A DNA stretch of 64,000 nt, taken from contig JACGCM010002435.1 of assembly GCA_014058105.1 (NCBI GenBank), positions 1,240,001 through 1,304,000 on the forward strand, written 5' to 3'. The DNA is from Kingdonia uniflora (taxonomy: Eukaryota; Streptophyta; Magnoliopsida; Ranunculales; Circaeasteraceae). Made by a program: the position numbers and the translations under genes. Below the pieces are notes generated by a model. That model saw nothing but the letters and a program-made list of their open reading frames with translations, was not told the DNA's origin and did not search any database. The stretch's first letter is position 1, and each line of letters opens with the position of its first letter. Positions 11,330 to 26,300 of this stretch are shown here, one piece after another.

Positions 11330-14300
11330 CTAGTCACCAAGGCTTTTGAACCATTCGGCCACGGTCTTGGCAAGCACCCGCGTATCATTTAGTGAGAGTG
11401 CTTTTATTCCTTGAACGAGAGCATCTGCTGGAGTGTACGTATAACCCACTTGCCATCTTAAATCCTAAAAGATAGTAAAGTTATACGATGGTTACAAACT
11501 TACAGGGCAATGAGCACAAATATTTGAGTTACCATGACTAAAGAAAAATCATTGAACAAAAAATACCAGTAGTATAGTCTGAACAAAATAATAATTACTA
11601 CCACGTCTCTAGGAAGCGTGAAAACAAGGATCACTTGTGTCAGTGGAAAAACGCACCATATACTAAAGTTTATCTCAATGACCGGATGACGCATAATACA
11701 GTGATCTCTGATGGTAAACTACGATATAGAAAGAAAGAAATGACCATTGGAATGTACCAGTTGCATACCTGAATACAGGGTGTGAGATGATTCCCACTCA
11801 ATGAGACCTTTTTAAGTGTTCCACCAATAGATTTCATGCGTGGTTTTAAGATTTCTTCGACTATATCTGTTTCATCAATGGCATCAGAGTTGAATTTCAC
11901 CTGTAAATTGAGAAAATAATCCCACAATTAATGAATGGGAAGACGAATGCTCGTCTCACTCAAATTTATCAAGAACAAAATATGAGTTCAGTACCAGTAG
12001 TGTGTGAGATATGTTATAAGAATTCTTAAAACAATCGCGGTTCTCAGATGGTGTTGGCTTGAATTCTGATGTTCCTTGGGTGACCTACAAATAAATCACA
12101 AAATGAAAGCTTTTTCATTCTCGTGAAAATAATGAACTCAAACTTTTGTGACGAAAATAGTGCAATCTCGGAAAGAATTTTCCACACCCAGTACCGAATA
12201 CAATATTTGCTTTCACGTGCATGGTTCGAAAACTCGGACCGAATCGGACTAACTCGGCCGATTTGCCTCAGAATCGGTTTGATCCGGTCCGAGTTGGGCT
12301 AACTCGAAAAAACTGTAATTAGGAACAACTCGGGCCAGTTTTCATGAGTTGCCTCGGATCGGACTGGTGGATCGTTGCAGTTTTTTTATTACTGATTTTG
12401 ATTATTTTAGGCCATTATATTTTAGAATGTAGGATTTTTTCTTCTAAAAGCAAAATAATATTAATATTATTTGATATGACTCTGAGCCATATACGGTACC
12501 ACGGCTCTTACGGGTACTAGTACTACTTATCAACATGGTGATACTTCTTCCTCTTTGATTCCTCAAGACGGCTATTCTGAATCTTACAATACCATTGGGG
12601 ATTACATCCTTATCATCGAGGCCCATAATGAATTGGTTAAGCAAATGAGTAATCAAATCATCTAGCTGGTTTATTACGTAGCTCGTATTTATAGTATATT
12701 GGTGTGGTCTGGCGTGGTTGTATCATTTGTGTTTGAATATTTAAACTACCTTTATATTTGTATCTTTCGTGTAAAGTGCACCTTGAATATTTGGCGTGGA
12801 TTGTACTAGACCAACTCTAATATTGTATGTGGATTGATTATTTGAGCTGTAAAAAACCAAATAATAACTTAAGATACATATATAATACTTTTTGTTGAAA
12901 AATACCAACTAGGGCCAACTTGGACCAACTCGGGATCGCCTGGTCTAACTTGGGATCGGCCGTGGATGATCCCAGTCTCAAGTCTGAGTTTTTGAACCAT
13001 ACGCGTTAGGCACATAAAGATAAAAGAGTTCAAATAAATATTTTATAACTTGAATATTCAGTAAGTACTCCAACTATCCTTTATATGAATTGATAGTGGC
13101 GTCCGGTCATCTCCAACCCCCGCATGGTATCTCTCTCTCTTCTCCTCAATTAGGGGATTTGATTAAATTCGATCTGATATGATTTTATAGTATTCATTTC
13201 AATAATATCTAGGGCTTCTAATTATGTGCTAGGGTTTTCTTCTCTATAAAACGAGAACCCTAGCTAGCTTTAAGAGGTAGGTTGGTTTGAGTGGGAAAGA
13301 GTTTCTAGTAGTTATGTAAAGTTCGGGAAAGAGCTTAAAACCCAAGGTCTCCTAGACCATTTTAATTTGAATAAAAGAGAGAGATTTATTTTAAGTACTA
13401 ATTATATTAAGTGAATCGTTTGTTAATTAAAGGGTTGTCATTGATCGTTTGGCTTCCACATTATCGTTTCTACCAAATTGGTATCAAGAGTAAAGTTTGT
13501 TTTCAGGATTTTTTTTTCTACGATGATGAACGAAGAAGAATATTGTAAAAATTCGGGTAGAAAAACAACGAAGGAGAAGAATATTGGAAAAAATTCAAAA
13601 AAATACAAAGAAGAAGAACAATAAGAAGATGATTGGCTTGCAATTTCGACCATTCATCGACAAGAGGAAGAAGACGAAGGTGAGAAAGAAGAAGATGAAA
13701 ATGATGAAGAATCGACGCGTTCGAAGCAAAATGAAGGTGGTGATGAGCTCATGCAAGTCATGGTTGACAAGGTTTAACCACAAGAACAATGAAATTGAGA
13801 AGTAGAGAAGAAAATGCACGAAAAAGAAGTTTTCAATCTGCATAGTGAGGGAGATGGTTATCAGAAAATGGTCATATCTACCCAAATCAAGCCCCCCAAA
13901 TATTCCTAATAAATAAAAAAGATTCTAAAATAAAATAAAATCTTCTAATTTAGGAGGAAAGAGATAGACCGCGCATGGGCTGGAGACGACCGGACGCTAG
14001 CTATAAACTTTCCGCCTCCATGAAAAAAAATGTCTCAAATTTTTAAGACTCCTAATTTGCTTGACCACGCCAGCACGTACTTCAACCTGCGAATCCTCTC
14101 ATGCAACTTTCTATAACTGAGATCTATACCCATGTACAGGAGTGCGGTGTTGTCAACAACACCCCTATGTTTGTTGACGCCGACTACCAGTCTTCCGCTC
14201 ACGAACTTTACCCAAAGAGGGTCCTTCTCATCGCACTCTTCTTCATCCCCATCTTCTTTGTCTTTTTCTTCCTCTACTTATTCTTCTTCTTTATCCGAAA

Positions 14301-17300
14301 ACGTCGGATCCGCGTACTTCTCTTTATTGCCGAGATAGACAAAAATGTTCTCGAATATCGGAGCATCGTACTCACTTTCCTCCAAGTTCGAATCCGTCAC
14401 CAGCAGTACCATTTTCTTTATTTTCCCAGGCCTATGACTTGAGTTGAGATTAGCTTAGCGGGGTTAAATCACACACAACGTGCATTGGCATGTAGGCCAA
14501 TTGGTTCCTCCAACGTCCCTTGTTGAGAGTCCCACTCTCTAGGGCTTCCGTTTCTAAGAATACTATGCTTTGATCCTCGTCAAAGTTCGGTGGATGTATA
14601 CCTAATGCCTTTACCCATCTTAGCAATCCACCCACTTTATCGTCCAACGACAACAACCTTTCGCCCATTGTAGGCTTCTTTGTAACTTTCTTCCCATTAT
14701 AGAAAAAATTCTCCCAAAGAACTATTGCAGAAGCGATCATTTAAACACTCAATCAATTAACATTAGTAAAATCTCTCACTTCTTTTATTTAAAATCACTC
14801 AAAAGCTCTACTACATTAACTTTATTTCTTCTTCAATCACTATACCTAAAACCTAGCGAACCTCTCCCCTCTTAAAAGGAAAGGCTTTCTATTTTATTTC
14901 CTTAAATCAAGTCCCCCAAAAATTCCTAACAAATACAAGATATTTTAAAATTTAAATAAAATAAAACCTCCTAATTTGGGAGGAGAAAGAGAGAGACCAC
15001 GTGGGGGTTGGAGACGATCGGACGCCACCTATCATTAGCATGCATAGCTCCTAATGCTATTTAACTTGTTTCAATTCATTGTTTTTATTCTATATCCAAT
15101 ACAGCTTAAATTACTTTTGAGATGTGAAATCAATAGAAGTTAACAACAGATCAAATAAACTAAAAAGAAACGTCAACATAAACGTCTATAGGACTTGGTT
15201 CAGATGATATTTTTCGTAGTTCTCACTGGTAACAAAAGTCAGCAGATTAACTGCCTTTGCCACACAAGATAGTAAATATCCAACTAGTGAATTTTAGTTG
15301 GTAGACTTCCACTTGAATTTACCGACTCTAAAATGTAAGGCTGGTTATAGTTGTTGTACACGGAGTTCAATTGTGTTTCTTTGCTAAAACCACCTTCGGG
15401 TGACGATTCATCACTAAATACAGGTTTTCTATCTTCGAATGTATTCGGTTTGTGGAACCTTATTCCATACCAGAAAACGTACATTCATATTGCAGATAAA
15501 CTTATTAGTCCAGAGCAAGGGGATTTTGTCCCTGGCAGACATATACAAGCTAACATTGGGCTTGCTTCAGAGATGGCCAATGAAATGTTAACCAAAAGAA
15601 GGGGTGCTAACATGGGATTAAAAATAGATATCTCCTAGGCTTTTTATACTTTGAACAGGGAGTATCTAATGCAGGTATTAAAGAAATTTGAATTTGATAT
15701 AACTTGGTGCTCTTGAATACATACTGTTCTTTCAAGTGCAAGGATTTCTATATTGATAAATGGGGGACCCTGTGGTTATTTTTCTACTTCCAGGGGGCTC
15801 AGACAGGGAGATTCATTATCCCCCCCTCCTGTTTGCCATTGCAGAGGATCTTCTTAGTAGGGGGTTAAAGAGACTTAGAGATCACAAGATTCTCCAACCC
15901 AAGGTGACTTATAAAGGAGTAGCCAGCTCCTCACACCTTCTATTTGCTGATTTTTATCTTTGCAAATGGAGATATAAGGGGTATAAGAAAGCTCTTTGAG
16001 TTTTTGATCCAATATCAGCAAGCAACAGTCTAAGCTATAAACAAAGACAAAAACAAACTTTTCTTTGGGGCTATATGTGAAGACAAGAGAAAAATAATTA
16101 CTGAAATGTTTGGGTTTCAAGAGGGGTCGTTTCCAGATAGCTATTTGGGTGTCCCATTGGTGCAGGGAAGAGTGAAAGCTATTCATCTTAGACCTCTAGT
16201 GGATACAGTTAGAAAAAGGGTATCAGGATGGGTTGGATCTTGTAAAATCTATTCTTAGTAGTTTTCCAATCTATAATATGTCAATATATAGATGGCCTAC
16301 TGCTAATTGTTAAAGAATGTGAATGCATCCTAAGAGATTTCTTGTGGAGTGGATGTCCTAAGAAAAAGAAAATTGTAACAGTGGGACTGAGGGACAATAA
16401 TACTTCTTTTACTCATGAAGTTGGGTTGGGAAATATTCACAGGCAAATCTCAGTGGTGCAAATTCATGAAATTCAAATATTACAAGAGAAGTGGTGAACT
16501 GATAAATTAATACAAACGATCTTCAACTTGGACAGCCATTAAAGAAGTCATGATACAAACGAGAGATCAAATATTTTGGCAGGTGGGCAATGGTAACAAA
16601 ATTCATATCCTCAAAGACCACTGGATTGGTGGAAATGCTCTACAAGATCAAGTCATTGGTGACTACAGCCTTGCAAGAGTTAGCCAAATTATTCATAACG
16701 ACACTTGGAATGTTCCAGGAGACCTCCAAACTGTCTTCAACTATTTACAGGTGAGCCCTAGCTCCTTATATGTGGACAGTGCAGATGCTGATATAGGGAT
16801 ATGGAAACAAGACATAAAGGGCAAATTCTCAGTAAGCAGTGACTACAACTGGTTAAGGGATAAAAGACCAAGACAATGGTGGTGCTCTATGGTCTGGAAC
16901 ACTCCTGTACAAATTTTGGTTGGAGATTACTTAACAATGATCTTCCCACTGATTATGAGCTATATAGAAGGGGGGTTACTTTGGTCTCTGGGTGATATCT
17001 TTGTGGATCAAACATAGAGACTACAACATTTATTCTGGGACTGCTCTACAGATTCATACTTCAGACAGTGGATATGCACATTGTTCAGTGTACAGAACTC
17101 AGCAAACAATCTCAGAGAGCTATTCAACAGTGGGAAATCTTTCAGTCCACTGATAAAGGACCCGTGGAACTCTATTATTCTGATCACAGCATATGACATA
17201 TGGCATCAAAGAAACAAATCTCTCTTCCAAAATGGGCAGGTACACTATACTACAATGAAAAGAAAGATTCTGCTAGACTTAAAGGAGGGTGCTACACATG

Positions 17301-20300
17301 CTAAATCACACATGCAGAATACTATTATGGACTTGCAGATACTAGCTAATTTGGGGGGTTCCATGCAGGTTCAAAAAAGCTCCCTAAGTTCTGTCTTGCT
17401 ATTGGTTTCCTCCACCAGAGGGTACATTGAGAATATGCTGTGATGGAGCATCTTTGGGTAACCCAGGTACTGGAGGATGTGGGGCTGTTTATAGGGATCA
17501 TCAAAGTTCTGCCCTACCTGTTATGGTCCTTAATATTCCCATGACTACTGCATACAATGCTGAGTGTACAGCCATTGTTGAGTCACTTACAAAGGGATTG
17601 GTACTAGGGTATACAGATATCTGGATTACAACTGACTCAACTGCAGCCTGTCAAGCTTTCAATACAAACTCTATTCCATGGAGACTACAGAGTAAATGGA
17701 GGTGGATTAAACAACAGTATAACAGTGTGAGAATCTCTTCAGTTTGGAGAGAATCAAATTTCTCAGCAGATGAAGCTGCAAAAAGAGGGAGTAGACTTGC
17801 TCAAGGCACTGAAGAATGGTATTGGGGGAAACCAACTTTCCTATCTGGGATGGAGTTTCCATACACTGAGTACTTTAGATACTCTGTTTGAAGCTAGCGG
17901 GTGGGGAAGCATATGATTTTGCAGGTCCAAGGGGTGCCAACCTAGTTGGGATGATGCTTACACTCTCCTGATATTATTTATTCCAATTTTGCAATTATTA
18001 GTCTCCCTGTTTTCTCTTTATTCTTCCTTAATAAAAATTTCTGCTTACCTAGCAAAAAAATATATATAGCAGGAAAATGACAAAAGAAACTGATTCTCCA
18101 TTTTCAGATCTGAAAAGAGCAAAATGAGTTTTCCTTCCAAGAATGCAGAGGCTGGTTTCCGCTGTTTCTCGACAGCCCTCATCATATCTACGCATAATCC
18201 AAAATAACCAACGATGGACAGTATATCAAAAAGTCGGTTGATTGTTACGATATTACAGTATATCATCTCTTAACGGAAAATAATGATTAATAAAACTGCA
18301 ACGAGTTAATTAATGAAATGGTACTTCACAAAATATTTTCATAATCTACTTTAGTGATTGTTTATAATATATTATATAAAAAGATATCACTTCTTTTCAA
18401 GAAAGTAAATGGTATATACAGTTAGAAATAACAACCTGATTCAGAACAGATGGCAACTGACCGATGAACTTGGTGAAAGACGTAACTGCTTCCTGATCAT
18501 ATTGTTGAATCATTGGTCCAACTGTATGAGCCAGTGTCTTCCACGCCTCCCCTATGTTGAAAACATAGAAAATCGGGACATAAAACAGACCTAATTTCGT
18601 AGGAATCGTAAGCATATTTAACATCAACACGACACACTCGTCATTTTCTTCATAAATAGTATAGCATGCATGCCTATTCAACTACATCACAATGAAAGAG
18701 ATGTTTTACACAATTCGCATTGAAGAAGTTGTGGAGATGAATAAAACCATCAAATCTACAGTAAAACATGGACGCGAAAAGAAAAGACCAGCAAGTGAAG
18801 ATAGCTATTGGTGGTACGCAGGTGAGCAAGAAAGATAAAATTAAAGACATCTTTGGTTTCAGTGTCGGGTGCTTTTAGAGAATTACTTGAGACTTGAGAT
18901 GGTGAAGGGGAGAGTTACGACTACTAGTATGAGACGCATGGTGTATAGGATAAAGAAGAAAGCTAACAACTATGTGAAGGCACTTGCTTAAGGGGAGAGT
19001 GGCGGGAGAGTGGTGGTGGAAAATTCTTTCTTACAAAGTATTCCTATTTATAAAAATATCATTTTATAAGTGGTCTGGTTCCATTATTAGGGAGTTTGAA
19101 ACTGCTAATAGGAACTTTATATGAACAAGCAATGTAGTCTAATACGAAAAATGTGATCGCATATGCGACAACATTGCGTCTCCATTGCAACCACTAAGAC
19201 GCGACTGCTTTCGAATGCGTTGCATATTGTCGCCTTTCCTCGCATATTGTCGCATTTTCTAATGCATCGCAAATGCGAGAAACCAACTAAAAGACGATAG
19301 AGAGCACAAAAAATATTATGTAAGGACACGCTAAATACTATGCGAATATACCATATGCACTAGAATAATTGATAAATTTAGTGTACGATACAACTACAAA
19401 AAGTATAACCTTGCTAATAATATTAGTATAGGAGATACGTGAAACGCCAGACTCAATTAGCTTACTACAAGCAAAACCTAAAGCATGAGACAGCTAAAGA
19501 CCAAAAACTTCCATGAAAGCACAAATTTGCTAGTTTGCTACTTAGTATGTTTGGATTTCCAGTTATGGTTTGTTGATTGCTACATGACAATGGGGCATAG
19601 ATTTTCATGTTATTTGTTACTTAGTATATTTTAACATCTCAGCTATTCATTTGCAGTTTTGGATTTTTTAAGTTTATTAGTTATGTTCTATAATACCTTT
19701 ATATGCGTTTTAATAATATATTCCATATATAGATTTATATGCACATATATTAGCCTTATTGGGAGTATATGCAACTTTTGCCTACTGTGTTGCAATATTT
19801 GCAAAGACCTTACAATATTCGCTGCATTTGCAGTAACATTTCTTCTTTCATGATTTTGTCGCATCACAAGACGCAGTAACTACCGTGTGAACAAGTCACC
19901 AAGATAAAATGAAGAGTGGCACTGTGACTTGGAAAAGCATTGTAGGCATGTAAAGGGAGATGATTAGGCCTCAAAAAGTTTATGCTTATCAACAAAGCCC
20001 GGCGTATGAAGATAACCAGGTGCATTGTCCAGAAAAATGGAAAAAATGGAAAAATGGTCCCTGATCTGAATCTATGAAATCTATGTTTTTTCCCAAGAAA
20101 AATGGTGAAATATGTGGGACTTCGGTGAGTAGTTGGTTTGAATGATACTACAAAAAATCATTAATGGGTTGTAGGTCTAGACGCTAAGGTGAACGAACTA
20201 ATGGACCGATAATAGGGTCATCAATGGTTCTTTATGTAGAAATCAATTAGAGGGAGAAAAACCTTATTATTGAATTAATTACTTAGGTTACATCATAAGA

Positions 20301-23300
20301 GAGAGATATTAAACTACTTCTATGAAAAATCAATGTGGGACTAAAAGAACATAATAGCCCTGCTAAAACTCCCCCTCAAGCTGGGGCATTAATATCGCAG
20401 ATACCTAGTTTGGACAGAACATCTAAAAATAATCTGCTACTAACGGCCATCGTGAGAAAATCTGCAAGTTGTTGCTAAATAAAAATATAGAGTCTAAATT
20501 TGTCTAGTTTTAAGCTTCTCATGCAAGAAGTACCGATCAACCTCAATGTGTCTGGTGCGATCATGTTGCACCGGATTAGCCAAAATGATAATAGCAAATT
20601 TGTTGTCACAATAGAACGTCATAGGAAGAGACCGATATCTAAAGCTCTTGTAGAAAAAGCTTAAGCCATATCAACTCACAGACACCTTGAGCCATGACCC
20701 TGTACTCGGCTTCTGCACTGGACCTGGAACTGGAAACAAGATCTTGTTTCTTACTCCGCCATGTAACCAAATTACCACTAATAGTGGTACAATACCCAGA
20801 AGTGGAGCGACGATTGGACAATGAACCTACATAGTCAGCATCAGTCCAAGCCTTGACTCAAGAATGACCATGATCTCGAAATAAAATGCCATAACCGGGA
20901 CACCCCATAAAATACCGGAGAACACGAATAACTGCCTGGAGATGGGGAAGATGCGGCTCGTGCATAAACTGACTAAAAACTCAAACCGCATATGCAATAT
21001 CAAGACGGGTAAGAAAAAGATAGAGGAGCTTCCCAAGAAGCCGCTGGTACTGACCAATGTCTCCCAATAACTCCCCTCAAAGTCGGTCAGGCGATGATTC
21101 TGTTCTAGGGGTGTATCAGCAGGACGACATGCAAGGTATCCTAAAGCAGATAGAAGATCAAGAATGTACTTTCTCGAGAGATAAAAATACCAGAACTAGA
21201 AAGAACAACTTCAAACCCAAGGAAATAAGGCAAGGGATTGAGATCCTTCACCTAAATGTGGGTACAGAGATAAGATTTTAGGTCACTAATACCCTGAATA
21301 TCATATCATGTAATAACAATATCGTCAACATAGACAAGTAATACAACAGTCTTCCTACCTGAAAGTTGGGAAATGGGCTTAAGCAGTCTCCTCGTACTTA
21401 GGTTGATACATTTGGCACGACATAGCACGAGCAAGATCAAAAACAAGAATGTGACGATTTTTCCTTTACGATTTACCATTTTTGTGCAGAGTTTTCATAT
21501 TAGAGGTTTGATGCTCAATGTCATTGACATTGTAAAATTTGTGAAGACATTGGGACATAAATTCCCCCCCCCCCCTAATCGAAACGAAAAACTTTAATAA
21601 TTTTCCCAAACCGAGTACGAACCATTACGGTGAATGTCTGATAAATAGAGGAAACCTCATCCTTGAATTTCATCAAATAAACCCAAGTACACCTCGAAAA
21701 ATCGTCAATAAACAACACAAAATAATGAAATCTTAAACCAGAGGTAATGGGGGCAGGACCCCAAACATTCGAATGCACAATGTTAAAACAATATGAAGTT
21801 TTATTAATACTCAGCGGATACGTGCTACGACAATGTTTAGCCAGTTCACACGTCTCACAAGACAAATCAGGCATGGATACTTTGGAAAATAAAGACAGAA
21901 ACAAATAGCGTAGATACTCAAAGGCCTAAGCGGAGATGCCAACGTAGCACCCACTTGACATTTTCACTGACTTTAACTGGAAAGCTTGAGGAGAAATAGA
22001 AGGGACAGGTCTATCGAAAAAATAAAGACTACCCTCTTTACGTCCACTGCCAATCATCTTTTGTGACACCAGATCCTAAAAAACAACATAATCAGGAAAG
22101 AAGGTTATACTCTAGTTTTTATTTTTGGTAATTTTACTAACATAAAGAAGATTAGTATCCAACTGAGGGACATGAAGGACATCGGGTAAAGAAAAGGAAT
22201 CTGTAATCGGGATACAGCCCTTCCTTGCAATAGGAGTCTCAGTTCCATTGGCAAGACAAACAGGCTGCCGCCATGAGCTAGAAGCATAAGACCGTAAAAG
22301 CGGAGACATACCAGTCATATTATCGGTGGCACCTGAGTCAACAATCCAAGGCGAAGTCAGAGAAGCAGAAACACTATTTGTGGATACGAAATTACCTGCA
22401 TGAGAAGCTGCCGGTGCAGAAGACATTGAGAGAAGCTATCAGAACCTGTTGATTTCATCCTAAGAAAGAGCACTGAAGGCCGAAGAATCTGGTGCACTAG
22501 AGTCGGCAGATATGCGTGATGAGGACTGAGATGGGCGGGGTTGATAACCAGCAGGATGACCATACAAAACATGACAAGTTATTTTTAGATGTCCCCACTT
22601 ACCACAATAATCACACTTCTTCCTCGATGGGCGAGGGTTACCGGAAGCTATTGGTAATGGAGAAAGGCTAGGTGATGATGTTTGTGAAGGAACTGACTCT
22701 GGTACCAGATAAGCATAATAAACAGCCGTAGCAGAAGTCTCTGAAGGGATCCCGGAGATAGGAGGCATAGGTGACGGACGACTCTGATCGGAGAGACAAT
22801 ATGCGTGTATCTCCTCAAGAATTAGGAAATGAATCCTATCAAGTAGATGAACTCGTGCATAATCAAAGTCGGGATTGAGCCATGCAAGAAACTGAAACAC
22901 CTGAGTCTTCTCCACAATCTTCGCATAAATCTTTGTTGCCGTAGGTGGAGTAAGAACCTTTTCACTCGGTATGCTAGCTAACCACTCGATGAAGCTATCA
23001 TAATGAGATAAGTCTGAGTACCTTTTTTAAAATTCTCAATCTCATTGGAAAGTTAGAAGATCCTAGCATTACTTTGTCGCTGAGAATATACCTTACGAAG
23101 TGATTCCCAAATCAGATGCGCATTGTTCGTGAATAAGTACCCAGTAGAGATCGTCGGCTGCATAGAATTAATCAACTAAGTTCTCACCATCAAATCATCC
23201 GAGAACCACTTTGCATACTTCGGATCTAATCTTTCATATAATCCACGTACGCAAGTGTAGGATTTTTCTATAGTGAAGCTACCGAATAGAAAAGGCGAAG

Positions 23301-26300
23301 GAAGCGCTAGAATAGGTTCAATGTGGAAATATACATTACAAGGAAAAGAACTACTTTTTAACGGACTTGCGTACAGAATCTTTTTCTGTACAAAGATGAA
23401 ATCCTATCTTTTCACGACCACCAACAAAAAATTTCACGGAATGTGTCCATTGAACATAATTCAAGCCATCTAGTAGTTGTGAGGTAATCTTTAGATTTGG
23501 ATTGTCGTGAACAGGGTTGAAGGACTGGACATCTTCACTCGTTCCAATCGATGAAACGGTCGAACTCGACTTGTTGCTAATAGCCATCGCGGTCGATTAC
23601 CTTAAATAAACCAAACAGATCTGAAATTCAGATCAGCATATATCGCATCTTGCGATTGAATCCAAAAAAACTAAAAATTGCAGAAGCTTAGGTTGTGATC
23701 AGAACAACGTTACCAGAGAGATTGATAATCGTCGTTCGGGGTGTGGAATGAGAGTAACTCGCTTTAATACCATGTAGAAATAGATTAAAGGGAGAAAAAT
23801 CTTATTATTGAATTAATTACTTAGGTTACATCATACTCTCTATATATAGGAAAGAGATAATAAACTATTTCTATGAATAACCAATGTGGGACTAAAAGAA
23901 CATAACAACCCTGCTAGCATTTTATCTTTTATAATATAGTTGTAATTTTACAGATTATAATAAGTGCTTCTTCACTGCAGATAACGAAGCTCAATTCCTT
24001 GTTAAAACTGAGGACATATGAACCAAGAGCCCAAGCTGGTGGGATACTTACCTATCAAAGCAAAAATTTCCCAAACAGAACAACCTAGCTTGGGCAATAT
24101 TTAAATATGCTATTCATATCGATGGTAGAATTCAAAAGCAATTATCACCTTGAAGTTAAAATCTGAGGGAGAGGGAATTTGCTACCAATCTGTTCTTAAA
24201 CTGTTATTTTGTTAGATGTCTTTGGCAATGGGTTTATGTTATATTTAGCTTTGAAGTTGTGATGGCCATTTTCAACAACTTGTTTATGTAGGCTGACTGT
24301 TGCAGTCCTCATAATAAAGATTTGTGAATGAGTTGTTTTGCCCTTTATTTGCTTTGTCTGGCACTGATGGGCATGTAAAATAAGTTTAATTAGTTGTTTA
24401 TCCTTAAATTCAGGATTTTAGAACCAAAGTGCTGAAAAAGCTGGATTTAGTGCTCAAAATTGAAATTGTAAACTGCTAGAGAAGATCACGTAGTTGAGGA
24501 CAAAGCTAATTTGCAAGAAACAAGCTCCAACAGTCAAGATACTTCTCTCCTCTAAATATCTAAGAAAATCAAGATTATATGTTCAATTTATATCTTTGGA
24601 TTTTATTTGCATAGATATATTTTGAAGATTACAAAAGAAAATTGAGAATATTTGGACATCCCAAGAATAAAATAAAGATATTTGAAGAATATTCATGATG
24701 AAACACCAATAAAATATTGAGAATATATTTGACAAGGATATATTGATATAAAATATTCTCAATATTTTATAGGTAATTGATTTGAAGGTTATATTTGTTG
24801 GCATAATTTGAAGATTTGGTTTCTTCCTCTATAAAGGGAACCATCTCATTTTGTAATGGATCATCCAATTTTGAGAGTTGAGAGCATTGTAAGAAAGAGA
24901 TTGCGAGCTTGAAGAATTAATGGAGCTTTTATGGTTGGAAGTTCTTATTTGAGTTAATAAAGTTTATTTTAATTTAATGTCTTGTTTCTCCAATTTTCTA
25001 CTTTATTGTTGTTATATTTCCATTACCATGTCTAGCTAAGCTTCATCCATAGGGATGGGGATGAAACCATGAATAATATTTATTAATGTAAATAGATGAG
25101 TTGAATCCCTATTTGTGCATTAAAGATATACCATCTCTACTATTGATTTGACAAATTATTGGGTTATGACAACATGGTATAATCCAAATTTTATGCAAGA
25201 AATGTAGTTTTAAATCTTTTAATGACTTGGGTTTTAACATTAGGTGAAATTATCTAAGGTAATTAACGGAATGTATTTGGTTTCAACCTTAATATTTTGT
25301 GTTTTTAACTATTGATTATTTACCTCTTGTATTTCACTTCAACTCAATCGTCAAAAGATGGAATATTTGGACTCAAGGTCAATAAATCTAACTTCTTCGG
25401 GGATTTAATACATATGTTATATTAAATAGCTATCAATTATGGCGGATTTTCCTTCCCTAGTTTCTTAAATGTCGCCTCAAAATCTTAATCTTGCACTTTT
25501 GTTAGTTTTTATTTTCACATCTTAGCATATTTATAAACACAGACGAAAACTATTTTTGGTTACACTCGAAAACGAACAACAAACCCGAAACCCCTATTCT
25601 AAACACCCGATTTGATATGGTTATATCAGGCACACAAGAAGCAAGCTTATCTTTGAATGGCTGTTCATCTGTTATGAGACTTCTAAAAGAACAGTTCTTA
25701 CAGACTTGAAGGAGACATCAGGCCTTCCTAAATCTCGTACAAAGAATACTAGCCATGAGCTGAATGTTCTTCGCTCTCAGGGAGTTCCTATAAAGCCTAG
25801 AAAAGTTCCACGAGCTCAGTCATGCAGGTGGGAATTGCCTTGGTATGAAAAGATACAAATAAACTATGATGGCTCGAGTATGAGAAAGTTCTAATATGCA
25901 GGAGGTTTTGGTGCTGTATATATGGACTACATCAACTTTGTTCTTGGTGTGCTGGTAGGATGATCAATAGAGAGGAAGCAAGACGTTTTATAAATTTAAT
26001 AACGATATAACTAGGAAATTGAAATCTCTCTATGTTTAATTGAATTCAAATCAAACCCTAGAACAACCATTGTTTACTCCAACGAAGCACTAAAAAACCT
26101 AAAAGCTAACCCTCCCCTACTTAAAGGAAGTTTATAAATATTATTCCGAAACAAGCTCCCCAAAATATTCTAATAAATCTCCTAGCAAAATAAAAGATAT
26201 TCTAAAAATATCAAATATTTCAAATCTTCCGATTTAGGGGGAGAGAGAGAGAGAGACCACGCGGGATTGGAGACAACCGGATGCCACTTATCAGAGGGGA

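Larger units (their letters stand above)
20235..23919 (-). mobile_element. Ty1/copia element A, internally deleted, in intron 5
   Basis: Bounded by LTRs at 23773-23919 (5' LTR) and 20235-20368 (3' LTR), beginning TGCTAGCAGGG and ending TTTCTACA. The primer-binding site TGGTATTAAAG is next to the 5' LTR and the polypurine tract GAGGGGGAG next to the 3' LTR. Near-duplicate flanks, CTTTA (20230-20234) and TTTTA (23920-23924), are the target site. At 3.7 kb it is shorter than its full-length relative (element B, 4.9 kb) because the second half of integrase and the start of reverse transcriptase are missing near 21.3-21.6 kb. It lies sense to the host gene. Confidence 0.85.

Noticed and set aside
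14101..14442. 113-codon plus-strand ORF
   Set aside because: Ser/Leu/Phe low-complexity; antisense of an acidic minus-strand stretch that looks more protein-like.
21564..21576. C-run as a structured regulatory site
   Set aside because: A homopolymer inside decayed copia coding sequence; no context for function.
24530..24980. Endogenous pararetrovirus promoter or LTR
   Set aside because: A TATA box and leader-like sequence are present, but there is no primer-binding site, paired repeat or coding sequence nearby.
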